Assembly: GCF_000733945.1 (NCBI RefSeq)
Contig: NZ_JPOL01000002.1
Span: 3,039,001 to 3,103,000 of the forward strand
DNA from: Flavimarina sp. Hel_I_48
GTDB taxonomy: Bacteria > Bacteroidota > Bacteroidia > Flavobacteriales > Flavobacteriaceae
DNA length: 64,000 bases
Reading direction: 5' to 3'
Made by a program: the position numbers and the translations under genes. Positions 8,232 through 17,951 of the stretch are shown here, piece after piece (position 1 is the first letter of the stretch; each line of letters opens with the position of its first letter). Under the pieces are notes generated by a model, which did no database searches, was not told the DNA's origin, and was given only the letters and a program-made list of their open reading frames with translations.

Positions 8232-11200
8232 ATGAAAAAAAAGATACTGATTTTTTTAGTCTTCCTTTCTATTGGCATAAACCATGCGCAAACAAGGCGT
8301 TTTGCGATAACCTGGGAAGAAAAAATGAACGTATCTACAGATCAGAAACCTATCTATGTACCTGGTTTTGACGCAGCCAATTTCTCCTACGATGCCATGG
8401 AAGGTTTGCGCTATTATGCGCAATGGGAGGAAACCGGCAGTTTTACAAATCCCACAATAACCGGCATTGTAAGTGAGCCTATTAGTGCAAGTCAATTACA
8501 GGATCTCGATATTTCTATTATCCCCAATAAAGTTCAATTTACCCATGGGCGTTCGCGAGCCCGGGGTGTTTCCTACGCATGGGCGGGTATAGCCCCTATA
8601 TATAAAGACAATGGTATTCTTAAACGGGTCACGGCATTTACCGTTGGCTTTTCCGCGCAGCGAAGCAATCAAAAGCAAGCCATTAATACGTTAAACGTAA
8701 CCAATTCTGTGCTGGCCAGTGGGGATTTTTTCAAGTTCTATATTGATAAAACAGGGGTTTTTAAGTTGGATAAACAGTTTCTGGAAAGCCTGGGAATGAA
8801 TGTGAACGCGATAGATCCAAACGCATTGAAAATTTATGGGAATGGCGGGGAAATGCTACCGCTCTTAAATATGGACAATACCGTTTTTGATCCCAGGGAA
8901 AACAGCATCAAAGTAGTGGGCGGTAACGATGGCTCTTTTGATACGGGCGATTATATTTTGTTTTACGGGGTTGGAACACGTGGTTTTAATGAAGAAAGCC
9001 TCACGCACATAAATGCCTACGATGACCGCTCTTATTATTTTATTACCGCAGGCGGAAGTACAGGTAAACGCATAACGACCATGCAACAACCACAAGGGTC
9101 TGCAACGCAGCAGATCACGACTTTTGACGATTATCAATTCCATGAAGAAGATAATGAGAACCTCGTGAAACTGGGTCGCCGTTGGTTTGGGGAGCGCTTT
9201 GATTTTCAGAACGAACAGGATTTTGTTTTTGATTTCCCTAATCTCGTTGCCGGTCAGCCGGTGAAGGTAAGGGCTTATGCTGCGGCGATTTCAGAATCCC
9301 CTACGGGCATGAATGTTTCCGTAAATGGTCAAAGTTTAACCACTTTAAACTTTTCTCCCATAAGTGATGCGATCCTTGCCCAGGCCAGGAGCTATGATTC
9401 TTTTTACAATCCAGCAGGAAATCCGGGTATAGGTGTGTCTTCCTCAGAAATTACCGTGAACCTGTCCTATAGCAATGGTGGCAATCCATCCAGTAGGGGA
9501 TATCTTGATTTCATCGCCCTGCAGGCGGAACGCGAATTGCGTGGTGCAGGTGCCCAGCTAGCTTTTCAGAAAAATACTACCATTAATGCATCTGGTGTGG
9601 CAGAATATGTGCTGCAAGACGCCGCGCAATTTTCCGAAATATGGGAAGTTACTGATCCTTTTGCCATAAAAACGGCTGAAAATACAGGTAATTTACCGGT
9701 TTTTAGCTTTAAATCTGCGGTAGGTGTTCTGCGAAAATTTGTCGCTGTAAATCCAGATGATTTTTATGTTCCATTACGTGAAAACGGCAATACAAGGCTC
9801 ACAAATCAGAATCTAAAAGGAACGATTTTTAATGGTAACGGCGGTTTTCAGGATATTGATTATCTTATGGTCACGAGTGATTTGCTTCGGCCGCAGGCCG
9901 AAAGACTTGCGCAGCATAACCGGGATATCAGAGGATTGAATGTAAAGGTAGTTACCATTGACGAGATTTATAACGAGTTTAGTTCTGGTCATGCAGATAT
10001 AGGTGCCATACGTAATTTTGTGCGCTATGTTTATGAGAATGCCTCTTCTGAAGCCAGGCGCTTGCGTTATCTGTGTTTGTTTGGTGATACTTCGATAGAT
10101 TACAAGGATAGGATTCCCGGCAACAATAACATAGTTCCCACCTTCAATACGTACAATAGTTTTTCACAGGCCACCAGTTATATGAGCGATGATTATTTTG
10201 GCTCACTGGATCCCTTTGAAGGTATTATTGAGGACGGAAGTCCCATAGGCAGTGGCGGTCGCGATAGGTTGGATATTGCGGTGGGCAGGATCATAGCAGA
10301 CACTCCACAGCTCGCCAATCAAGTTGTGAACAAAATCATCAATTACGATCTGGACGATTCCTTTGGCCGCTGGCGGAATAATTTTGTTCTTGTTTCTGAT
10401 GATGTGGACGTCTCCTGGGAATTTACCGAACTTGAAAGTACGTTAGATGCCCTTGGCGATGATATACAGCGTGAAAAACCTTTTGTAAATGTGGTGAAAA
10501 TTCACAGTGATAGTTACCAGCAGGAATCTTCAGCCGGTGGGGATCGCTATCCTGAAGTAAATCTTGCCATTGCAGATGCACTGGAAGTGGGGACACTTGT
10601 ACTGAATTATTTGGGTCACGGCAGTGAAGATACCCTCGCTTCAGAATTTATTTTTACCAGGGCCAATGCGCAAGCGCTAAATAACGGGACAAGATTGCCG
10701 GTAATTGTTACCGTGACCTGTGAATTCACGCGTTTTGATAATCCTACACGTCCTGCCGCAGGTGAAGAATTATTCTGGAACGCTGACGGTGGTGCCGTGG
10801 GTCTTGTGGCGACAACCAGGCAGATTTCGGTAAGGTTAGGGGTTAATTTTAATAGGGTGCTGGCAGGGAATTTATTTTCCTTTGGTACAAACACCATTCG
10901 CAGCGTTGCCGAAAACCTTCGGGAAACAAAAAACATGATCAATGATTCTAAGCGCAGGGTGATTTTTTTCATAGGCGATCCCGCAATGAAACTGGCATTT
11001 CCACAGCCCAGCATTCGGCTTACCACGATAAACGACGTTCCTCTCACGCAAGCCGTAGATACCCTTAAGGCACTGAGCAAAGTAAAGTTGGGCGGGGAGG
11101 TAATCAACGCGGGTGGCCAGCGCATACCCAATTATAACGGTACGCTTTCCGCAACCGTTTATGATAAATATATAGACCGCCAGACGCTGGGCAATGACGG

Positions 11201-12107
11201 TACGCGCGGTGCAAATGGGAATCTTTTGATCCTTGATTTCAAATCCCTGGGGACGATTTTATACCGCGGGCAGGCCTCTATAGATAATGGTGGTTTCAAC
11301 TTTGATTTTGTGGTGCCCAAAGATGCGCTCATACCTACGGGGAATGGGCGGGTAAGCTTATATGCGAAAAGGGAAAACCAACTGGAGGATCAAACGGGTG
11401 CCAATCAACAAATCATTGTAGGCGGACTCAACGAAAATGCCCCTGAAGACAATACTGGTCCGCTGATTAAACTTTACATGAATGATGAAAGTTTTGTCAA
11501 TGGAGGTGTTACAAATACATCACCTTTTTTACTGGTGCAACTGGAGGATGATAATGGAATAAATACGGCCAGCGGGATAGGACATGACCTGGTGGCAATC
11601 TTAGACGGTAATGAAACAGAGCCTATCATTCTCAATGATTTTTATGAAAGTGATGTTGATAATTTCAATTTAGGAAAAGCGCTGCGCAAATTAAGGGATC
11701 TTGAACCGGGATTGCACACTGTAAGCGTAAAAGCCTGGGACACCTATAATAACTCATCTACGGCAGATCTTCAGTTTGTCGTGGCGGGAGATGACAATAT
11801 ACAATTAGAAAACGTGCTCAATTATCCCAATCCTTTTGTGAATTACACAGAGTTTTGGTTCAATCATAACCGGCCATATGAGCCGCTTGACGTGCAGGTT
11901 CAGATTTTTACAATTAGTGGTAAGGTGGTCAAAACAATCAATAGAAATGTGATGACCACAGGCTTTTTATCACGGGAGATAACCTGGGATGGTCGGGATG
12001 ATTTTGGAGATAAAATAGGTAAAGGTGTATATGTATACAAGATTACCGTTAAATCTACGTTAACCAATAAAAAGGTTGAAAAATTTGAGAAACTTGTAAT
12101 CCTCTAA
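8232..12107 (+). CDS. porU: Type IX secretion system sortase PorU (C25 peptidase-like)
   Basis: 1291 residues from the ATG at 8232, which gives a clean signal peptide ending INHAQ; a TTG 63 bp upstream would add a poor hydrophobic stretch. The gingipain-type C25 domain spans roughly residues 550-960, with the catalytic dyad H796 (LGHGSED) and C830 (VTCEFTRFD). The C-terminus (about 1195-1291, from NYPNPFVNYTEFWF to KLVIL) is a T9SS type A C-terminal domain. PorU sits on the cell surface, bound through PorV, cleaves the C-terminal signal of T9SS cargo and attaches cargo to A-LPS. First gene of a porU-porV-cdd run, divergent from gldJ. Confidence 0.95.
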   Translation: MKKKILIFLVFLSIGINHAQTRRFAITWEEKMNVSTDQKPIYVPGFDAANFSYDAMEGLRYYAQWEETGSFTNPTITGIVSEPISASQLQDLDISIIPNKVQFTHGRSRARGVSYAWAGIAPIYKDNGILKRVTAFTVGFSAQRSNQKQAINTLNVTNSVLASGDFFKFYIDKTGVFKLDKQFLESLGMNVNAIDPNALKIYGNGGEMLPLLNMDNTVFDPRENSIKVVGGNDGSFDTGDYILFYGVGTRGFNEESLTHINAYDDRSYYFITAGGSTGKRITTMQQPQGSATQQITTFDDYQFHEEDNENLVKLGRRWFGERFDFQNEQDFVFDFPNLVAGQPVKVRAYAAAISESPTGMNVSVNGQSLTTLNFSPISDAILAQARSYDSFYNPAGNPGIGVSSSEITVNLSYSNGGNPSSRGYLDFIALQAERELRGAGAQLAFQKNTTINASGVAEYVLQDAAQFSEIWEVTDPFAIKTAENTGNLPVFSFKSAVGVLRKFVAVNPDDFYVPLRENGNTRLTNQNLKGTIFNGNGGFQDIDYLMVTSDLLRPQAERLAQHNRDIRGLNVKVVTIDEIYNEFSSGHADIGAIRNFVRYVYENASSEARRLRYLCLFGDTSIDYKDRIPGNNNIVPTFNTYNSFSQATSYMSDDYFGSLDPFEGIIEDGSPIGSGGRDRLDIAVGRIIADTPQLANQVVNKIINYDLDDSFGRWRNNFVLVSDDVDVSWEFTELESTLDALGDDIQREKPFVNVVKIHSDSYQQESSAGGDRYPEVNLAIADALEVGTLVLNYLGHGSEDTLASEFIFTRANAQALNNGTRLPVIVTVTCEFTRFDNPTRPAAGEELFWNADGGAVGLVATTRQISVRLGVNFNRVLAGNLFSFGTNTIRSVAENLRETKNMINDSKRRVIFFIGDPAMKLAFPQPSIRLTTINDVPLTQAVDTLKALSKVKLGGEVINAGGQRIPNYNGTLSATVYDKYIDRQTLGNDGTRGANGNLLILDFKSLGTILYRGQASIDNGGFNFDFVVPKDALIPTGNGRVSLYAKRENQLEDQTGANQQIIVGGLNENAPEDNTGPLIKLYMNDESFVNGGVTNTSPFLLVQLEDDNGINTASGIGHDLVAILDGNETEPIILNDFYESDVDNFNLGKALRKLRDLEPGLHTVSVKAWDTYNNSSTADLQFVVAGDDNIQLENVLNYPNPFVNYTEFWFNHNRPYEPLDVQVQIFTISGKVVKTINRNVMTTGFLSREITWDGRDDFGDKIGKGVYVYKITVKSTLTNKKVEKFEKLVIL

Positions 12108-12155
12108 TCATTAATTGTACTTAAAATTTATATTTGTCAAAAATCACTACCAAGC

Positions 12156-13316
12156 ATGAAAAAATCACTATTACTTTTTGCCCTTATCGGTATCATAGGA
12201 GCTAATACTTCTAACGCTCAAGAAGTTACCGGAAGCAGGGTTATTACCACAGGTGTTCCCTTTTTAACCATTGCCGCAGATGCACGCGCTGCCGGTATGG
12301 GAGATCAGGGGGTGGCTACCAGTCCTGATGCATATTCCCAGCAATGGAACCCAGCGAAATACGCTTTTATAGAACAACAGCAGGGAGTAGGTGTGAACTA
12401 TACGCCTTATTTGAGCCAGCTGGTAAATGATATATTCCTTGGGCAGGTTACGTATTACAATAGATTGGATGAAAAGAGTGCCATAGGAGCAAGTTTGCGT
12501 TATTTTAGTTTAGGTGAAATTGAAGCGAGACAAAATCCTGATGAACTGGGACTTTTGTTGAAACCAAATGAATTTACGTTAGATGTATCTTATGCGTTGC
12601 GACTAAGTGAGCGCTTCTCTCTTGCTGTCGCTATGCGTTATTTACGTAGTGATCTAAAACTACAGGTAGATAGTGACGATGCAAGTGCAGCAGGATCCTT
12701 TGGTGTGGATATCGCTGGTTATTACCAGTCTGAAGAAGTTCCCGTAAGTGATTTTTATGGTCGCTGGAAAGGGGGTTTCAATATTTCCAATATCGGACCA
12801 AAAATCAAGTACGATGATGCTGGTCAGGAAAACTTTATTCCCACGAATATGAAACTGGGTGGTGGATTTGACTTTATTTTAGATCCTTATAATACCGTAA
12901 GTCTTGGCCTTGAATTGAACAAATTATTAGTGCCATCTCCGCAGGATTTTAATGGCGACGGAACCATAGATTCAGAAGATGCCCGTGAATATCAGGACAT
13001 CGGCTTCTTTAGCGGAATGTTTCAATCCTTTGGAGATGCTCCAGACGGTTTTAGCGAGGAACTTAAAGAATTTACCTGGTCCCTGGGAGCAGAATACGTT
13101 TACGATGATGCTTTTAGCCTTCGTACCGGTTATTTCAATGAGAGTGATCTGAAAGGTTCACGTAAATTCGCAACATTAGGTCTTGGCTTTAAATACACAA
13201 CCATAGATATTGACGTTTCTTATTTGTTTTCTACTTCTAGCGTGCGCAATCCTTTGGAAAATACCCTTCGTTTTGGTATTACCTTTGGTTTTGGAAATGA
13301 ATACTCAGAGTATTAA
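12156..13316 (+). CDS. porV: Type IX secretion outer-membrane protein PorV (LptO)
   Basis: 386 residues with a signal peptide ending SNAQ, followed by a FadL-like beta-barrel. The conserved N-terminal block (FLTIAADARAAGMGDQGVAT and QQWNPAK) is diagnostic of PorV. PorV binds cargo C-terminal domains at the SprA translocon and shuttles them to PorU. It lies 48 bp after porU and 8 bp before cdd, so it is part of one transcript. An NGDGTIDSEDA stretch at about 268-278 resembles a dockerin/EF-hand calcium loop in an extracellular segment. Confidence 0.94.
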   Translation: MKKSLLLFALIGIIGANTSNAQEVTGSRVITTGVPFLTIAADARAAGMGDQGVATSPDAYSQQWNPAKYAFIEQQQGVGVNYTPYLSQLVNDIFLGQVTYYNRLDEKSAIGASLRYFSLGEIEARQNPDELGLLLKPNEFTLDVSYALRLSERFSLAVAMRYLRSDLKLQVDSDDASAAGSFGVDIAGYYQSEEVPVSDFYGRWKGGFNISNIGPKIKYDDAGQENFIPTNMKLGGGFDFILDPYNTVSLGLELNKLLVPSPQDFNGDGTIDSEDAREYQDIGFFSGMFQSFGDAPDGFSEELKEFTWSLGAEYVYDDAFSLRTGYFNESDLKGSRKFATLGLGFKYTTIDIDVSYLFSTSSVRNPLENTLRFGITFGFGNEYSEY

Positions 13317-13324
13317 GCCAAGGA

Positions 13325-13807
13325 ATGAAAAAAATAGAGATTGCCACAACGCTTGCTGTTTATGACTCCCTTGATGAACTTCCGGAGGATGTTCAATATC
13401 TAATGCAAAGGTCTTTTAAAGCGAGGGACGCTGCTTATGCACCCTATTCCAGTTTTCATGTGGGAGCGGCTATCTTACTTGAAAACGGAGAGGTTCTTTC
13501 CGGAAGCAATCAGGAAAATGCTTCGTATCCTTCTGGACTTTGTGCAGAGCGTACGGCAATTTATTATGCTGGGGCAAATTACCCTGACATTGCGATAAAG
13601 ACCATGGCGATCTCTGCAAAAGCGATGGGCAAATCAACTACAAAGCCAGTTCCTCCCTGTGGTGCTTGCCGTCAGGCCATTGCAGAGTATGAAGTCAGGC
13701 AAAAACAGCCCATAGTACTTTACTTTATGGGGGACGCTGGTCAGGTTTTCAAAAGTGAATCCCTGGAAAATCTATTACCACTTTTATTTACTCAGGATTA
13801 TTTATAG
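13325..13807 (+). CDS. cdd: Cytidine deaminase
   Basis: 160 residues, homotetrameric-type length. Zinc site C73-A-E75 (catalytic Glu75) and P-C112-G-A-C115. The substrate-binding segment YSSFHVGAA is intact. It deaminates cytidine and deoxycytidine to (deoxy)uridine in pyrimidine salvage. It follows porV by 8 bp; this porU-porV-cdd-pdhA order is shared with other flavobacteria, so linkage is conserved rather than functional. A weak terminator hairpin follows. Confidence 0.94.
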   Translation: MKKIEIATTLAVYDSLDELPEDVQYLMQRSFKARDAAYAPYSSFHVGAAILLENGEVLSGSNQENASYPSGLCAERTAIYYAGANYPDIAIKTMAISAKAMGKSTTKPVPPCGACRQAIAEYEVRQKQPIVLYFMGDAGQVFKSESLENLLPLLFTQDYL

Positions 13808-13885
13808 AAATATGCAGTTTTGAAGTATATTTTGGCCGTTTTTGCTTCCAAAATGCTTAAAAAACGGCTTTTTATAATTTTACGA

Positions 13886-13910
13886 TAAAGGGTTTTAGGT
13901 TTGCCCTTTA
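13886..13910 (+). terminator. Probable terminator of the porU-porV-cdd transcript
   Basis: TAAAGGG (13886-13892) pairs with CCCTTTA (13904-13910) around an 11-nt loop and is followed by an A/T-rich tail with a T5 run. The stem is short, so confidence is moderate. Confidence 0.45.
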
Positions 13911-13916
13911 ATATAT

Positions 13917-13924
13917 TATTTTTG
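13917..13924 (+). promoter_or_regulatory. Putative -7 element for pdhA-pdhC
   Basis: TATTTTTG fits TAnnTTTG and lies immediately after the preceding hairpin. It would give a leader of about 115 nt before the pdhA ATG at 14047. The rest of the 239-bp gap shows nothing else recognisable. Confidence 0.35.
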
Positions 13925-14046
13925 TTGTCCATTGTAAAAATACCGTTGTTCTTAAGACAATTGAAATTTTGCTTTGAATAAAGAAATAAATTTACGTTCG
14001 GCCTACATATAAACTGTCCGGACTCCATTCTCATAATATTATATAG

Positions 14047-15048
14047 ATGAAAGAAATAACAGAAGAGGTTTATCTGGACTGGTATGAACAAATGTATTTC
14101 TGGCGCAAGTTTGAAGACAAACTGGCTCAGGTGTACATTCAGCAAAAAGTTAGGGGTTTCCTTCACTTATATAATGGTCAAGAGGCCATCCTTGCAGGAG
14201 CATTGCATGCAATGGACCTTACTAAAGACAGAATGATAACTGCCTATCGTAACCACGTACAGCCCATAGGTATGGGTGTAGATCCTAAACGTGTGATGGC
14301 AGAGCTATATGGCAAAAAAACCGGAACCTCCATGGGTATGGGAGGTTCTATGCATATTTTTTCTAAAGAACACCGCTTTTACGGTGGCCACGGTATTGTG
14401 GGAGGACAGATTCCATTAGGTGCAGGCCTTGCGTTTGCAGATAAATATTTCAAAAGAGACTCGGTTACATTGACCTTTTTTGGCGATGGTGCGGCACGTC
14501 AGGGTTCATTGCACGAGACTTTCAACATGGCGATGAACTGGAAGCTTCCAGTTGTTTTTTGTGTTGAAAACAATGGTTATGCAATGGGAACTTCGGTTAA
14601 ACGTACCGCAAACCATGAGGATATATGGAAACTTGGACTGGGGTATGAGATGCCATGTGGTCCGGTTGACGCCATGAATCCTACTGCAGTTGCAGAAGCT
14701 TTAGATGAGGCAATAGAACGCGCAAGACGTGGTGATGGTCCCACATTCCTTGAAATGAAAACGTACAGGTACAGAGGGCATTCCATGAGTGATGCACAAA
14801 AATACCGTACAAAGGATGAAGTTAAGGAATATCAGAAGATAGATCCTATCACCCAGGTAAAGGATATAATCCTTAAAGAAAAATTCGCTACAGAGGATGA
14901 TCTGAAAGCGATAGACAAAAAAGTGAAAAAACTTGTCTCTGAATGTGAAAAATTTGCAGACGAGAGCGATTATCCTGACAAAGAGCAGATGTATGACATG
15001 GTCTACGAGCAGGAGGATTATCCATTTTTACAACATAAACCAGTATAG
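14047..15048 (+). CDS. pdhA: Pyruvate dehydrogenase E1 component, alpha subunit
   Basis: 333 residues. The thiamine-diphosphate motif begins at G-D-G-A-A-R-Q-G and ends at E-N-N-G-Y-A-M-G-T. The phosphorylation-loop equivalent YRYRGHSMSD is present. It decarboxylates pyruvate as the alpha half of the heterotetrameric E1. The gene for E2 starts 2 bp after its stop, but no E1-beta gene is in the window, so pdhB must lie elsewhere. Confidence 0.94.
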   Translation: MKEITEEVYLDWYEQMYFWRKFEDKLAQVYIQQKVRGFLHLYNGQEAILAGALHAMDLTKDRMITAYRNHVQPIGMGVDPKRVMAELYGKKTGTSMGMGGSMHIFSKEHRFYGGHGIVGGQIPLGAGLAFADKYFKRDSVTLTFFGDGAARQGSLHETFNMAMNWKLPVVFCVENNGYAMGTSVKRTANHEDIWKLGLGYEMPCGPVDAMNPTAVAEALDEAIERARRGDGPTFLEMKTYRYRGHSMSDAQKYRTKDEVKEYQKIDPITQVKDIILKEKFATEDDLKAIDKKVKKLVSECEKFADESDYPDKEQMYDMVYEQEDYPFLQHKPV

Positions 15049-15050
15049 TT

Positions 15051-16850
15051 ATGGCAGAAGTAATTAAGATGCCCCGTTTGAGTGATACAATGGAAGAAGG
15101 AACCGTTGCATCCTGGCTCAAAAAGAAGGGTGATAAAGTACAAGAAGGTGATATTCTTGCCGAAATAGAAACAGATAAAGCTACGATGGAATTTGAGTCC
15201 TTCCATGAAGGTACTCTTCTGTATATCGGTATTGAAGAAGGGGAAACCGCAAAAGTGGATAAGCTTTTAGCTATCATAGGTGAAGAAGATGAAGACATAT
15301 CAGATCTTATAAGTGGCGGAGCTGCTTCTGAGGATTCAAATGATTCAGAAGAGGATAGTGCAGAAGATGATGATTCCACTGATGAGGATGAGAGCGATTC
15401 TGACGATCAGGAGGAAAAATCTGACGCTGCCGATTCAGATGAGGACGAGAGTGAAGATGAAGAAGGTGATGAAGAAGTTTCAGACGAAATACCTGATGGA
15501 GTTGAGGTAGTTAAAATGCCCCGACTTAGTGATACCATGGAGGAAGGAACCGTAGCTTCCTGGTTAAAGAAAGAAGGTGATGAAGTTTCAGAAGGTGATA
15601 TTCTTGCCGAAATTGAAACCGATAAGGCAACGATGGAATTTGAATCTTTTTATGCAGGAACACTTCTGCATATTGGGATTCAAGAAGGAGAAACTGCTAA
15701 AGTAGACTCCTTATTGGCCATTATTGGTCCTGAAGGTACTGATGTTTCTGGTATAATTGCTTCTGGTAAATCTGGAGGTTCTAAAAAATCAGAAAGTAAA
15801 AAAGCTTCGGAATCTAAAGATAAAAAAAACAATAAGGAAGAGAAGAAAGAGGATACTAAAGAGCAGCAGAACAAAAAAGGCGATGCTTCCAAATCTTCTG
15901 ATAGCGATAAGGCCCAGAAGAAAGAAAAATTAGAAGCAAAGGATACTGATTCTTCTAAAATGAATGAAGAAAAACCGACTTCCAGTTCAGATGGCCGTCT
16001 TTTTGCTTCCCCATTGGCCAAAAAATTAGCCGAAGAAAAAGGTATCGACCTGAATAAAGTAAATGGTTCTGGTGATAATGGTCGTGTTGTTCGTAAGGAT
16101 ATCGAGAATTACACACCCGCAGCTTCTGGAAGCGGAAATGCTGTGCAACAATTTGTGGCAACCGGTGAAGAAGATTATGAAGAGGTTAAGAATTCTCAAA
16201 TGCGTAAGGCGATTGCAAAAGGTCTGAGCAAATCAAAATTCAGCGCGCCAGATTATACGCTCAACGTAGAATTTGACATGGAAAACGCGATCGCCTTCCG
16301 TGGTCAGTTTAACCAGTTGCCAGATACAAAAATATCGTATAACGATATGCTTATAAAGGCGGTTGCCCTTGCCTTAAAGCAACATCCGCAAGTGAATTCA
16401 CAATGGTTTGATGACAAAATGCGATTGAATCACCATGTGCATATGGGTGTAGCCGTAGCGGTACCAGATGGTCTTGTCGTTCCTGTCGTTAAATTTGCCA
16501 ATGAAAAAACGCTTCAGCAAATTAATGCAGAAGTTAAAGAACTTGCAGGCAAGGCAAAAAACAAGAAGTTAAAGCCTGAAGAGATGCAGGGAAGTACCTT
16601 TACCGTTTCTAACCTTGGGATGTTTGGGATTACCAGTTTTACATCTATTATCAATCAGCCCAATTCTGCTATACTTTCTATAGGTACAATTGTTCAAAAA
16701 CCAGTTGTAAAAGACGGGAAGTTGGTCGTGGGTAACACAATGGCTTTAGCCTTGACGTGTGATCACCGTACCGTAGATGGTGCTACTGGAGCCAAATTTT
16801 TACAAACTTTGAAAACGTATATAGAAAATCCTATATTAATGTTAGTTTAA
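15051..16850 (+). CDS. pdhC: Dihydrolipoamide acetyltransferase, E2 of pyruvate dehydrogenase
   Basis: 599 residues. Two lipoyl domains, about 2-77 and 151-226, are near copies of each other, with lipoyl lysines K43 and K192 in ETDKATMEFES. The linker between them (about 85-150) is almost wholly Asp/Glu/Ser; the next linker (about 230-320) is Lys/Glu/Ser-rich. A peripheral-subunit-binding domain follows (FASPLAKKLAEEKGIDL to RKDIENY), then the catalytic acetyltransferase domain ending in the active-site motif D-H-R-T-V-D-G. It transfers acetyl from lipoate to CoA. Cotranscribed with pdhA and followed by a good terminator. Confidence 0.95.
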   Translation: MAEVIKMPRLSDTMEEGTVASWLKKKGDKVQEGDILAEIETDKATMEFESFHEGTLLYIGIEEGETAKVDKLLAIIGEEDEDISDLISGGAASEDSNDSEEDSAEDDDSTDEDESDSDDQEEKSDAADSDEDESEDEEGDEEVSDEIPDGVEVVKMPRLSDTMEEGTVASWLKKEGDEVSEGDILAEIETDKATMEFESFYAGTLLHIGIQEGETAKVDSLLAIIGPEGTDVSGIIASGKSGGSKKSESKKASESKDKKNNKEEKKEDTKEQQNKKGDASKSSDSDKAQKKEKLEAKDTDSSKMNEEKPTSSSDGRLFASPLAKKLAEEKGIDLNKVNGSGDNGRVVRKDIENYTPAASGSGNAVQQFVATGEEDYEEVKNSQMRKAIAKGLSKSKFSAPDYTLNVEFDMENAIAFRGQFNQLPDTKISYNDMLIKAVALALKQHPQVNSQWFDDKMRLNHHVHMGVAVAVPDGLVVPVVKFANEKTLQQINAEVKELAGKAKNKKLKPEEMQGSTFTVSNLGMFGITSFTSIINQPNSAILSIGTIVQKPVVKDGKLVVGNTMALALTCDHRTVDGATGAKFLQTLKTYIENPILMLV

Positions 16851-16879
16851 TATTGATTTTTTATAAAATAGATTCAATT

Positions 16880-16906
16880 AAATCCCACCTATCTACGGTG
16901 GGATTT
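16880..16906 (+). terminator. Intrinsic terminator after pdhC
   Basis: AAATCCCACC pairs perfectly with GGTGGGATTT around a 7-nt loop, followed by TT. It begins 30 bp after the pdhC stop and 14 bp before the next start. Confidence 0.85.
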
Positions 16907-16919
16907 TTATATTTATAAC

Positions 16920-17951
16920 ATGAAAAAAGTAATAGTTTTTTTATTTCTGGGTTTTTTAATAGCATGTGGGCCTTCTAAAATACGACGCGTTGAGGCTTCT
17001 AAAGAAGCAACTACCAGTCTTGAGAATATCGTAGAGGCAAACAAATCCCGTGCGAATAATGTCAATAATGCGGTAAAATCACCCATTCAGGAAACAAGTG
17101 TTAAGGAACATCTTGAATATCTTGCATCTGATGAATTGATGGGTCGTAAAACAGGATCTGACGGACTTGAAAAGGCTGCAGACTATATAGCAAACTATTT
17201 TAATGAATATGCTATCAAACCATACTTTGATAGCATGCACGATGATTTTGAAGCGAATGGTATTCCCACGTACAATATTGTGGGTGTGGTAGAGGGCAGC
17301 GATCCCAACTTAAAAGATGAGTATGTCCTATTAGGAGCCCACTACGACCATATAGGTATAATTGAAGAAGTGATGGGAGATTCTATTGCAAACGGGGCCA
17401 ATGATGACGCTTCTGGTACAGTAGCGGTAATGGAGCTCGCTAAATATTTTGCCGAGGTAAAAACGAACAGGCGCAGCATTATATTCGCTTTGTTTTCTGG
17501 AGAGGAAATGGGTCTATTGGGCTCTAAGCATCTGGCACAGCGACTTAAGCAGAACCAGGTCAATCTTTACACAATGCTGGAAATTGAAATGATAGGTGTT
17601 CCCATGGTTGATAAAGACTATTCGGCATATCTGACCGGCTATGAGCTGTCTAATATGGCATCTGTTTTTAATAGTTACAGCAATGGGGAAGTACTTGGTT
17701 TTTTACCTCAGGCAAAGGAATATCAGCTTTTTTACCGCAGTGATAATGCTTCATTTTATGAGGCTTTGAAAATTCCTGCACAGACTCTTTCAACCTTTGA
17801 TTTTACTAATTTTGATTATTATCACCAGGTAGGTGATGAGATCGAACAGATGAATATTCCACATATAACCACGCTCATAAATACATTAATCCCCGGTATT
17901 GAAGGAATGACAAATAGTGATGCGCATATAATTACATTAAATGAAGAGTAA
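16920..17951 (+). CDS. M28 family zinc aminopeptidase, lipoprotein
   Basis: 343 residues with lipobox LIAC (Cys16). The M28 di-zinc site is recognisable: H-Y-D-H (GAHYDHIG), N-D-D-A-S-G, the catalytic E-E in SGEEMGLLG, an E-I-E-M segment, and the final His in YYHQVGDE. It probably trims peptides at the outer membrane or periplasmic face. It opens a rightward cluster: its last 11 bp overlap the SDR gene that follows, implying coupled translation. Confidence 0.9.
   Translation: MKKVIVFLFLGFLIACGPSKIRRVEASKEATTSLENIVEANKSRANNVNNAVKSPIQETSVKEHLEYLASDELMGRKTGSDGLEKAADYIANYFNEYAIKPYFDSMHDDFEANGIPTYNIVGVVEGSDPNLKDEYVLLGAHYDHIGIIEEVMGDSIANGANDDASGTVAVMELAKYFAEVKTNRRSIIFALFSGEEMGLLGSKHLAQRLKQNQVNLYTMLEIEMIGVPMVDKDYSAYLTGYELSNMASVFNSYSNGEVLGFLPQAKEYQLFYRSDNASFYEALKIPAQTLSTFDFTNFDYYHQVGDEIEQMNIPHITTLINTLIPGIEGMTNSDAHIITLNEE

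Noticed and set aside
13798..14166. 122-codon minus-strand ORF between cdd and pdhA
   Set aside because: Overlaps the pdhA 5' end and the promoter/terminator region, with low-complexity composition; no family resemblance.
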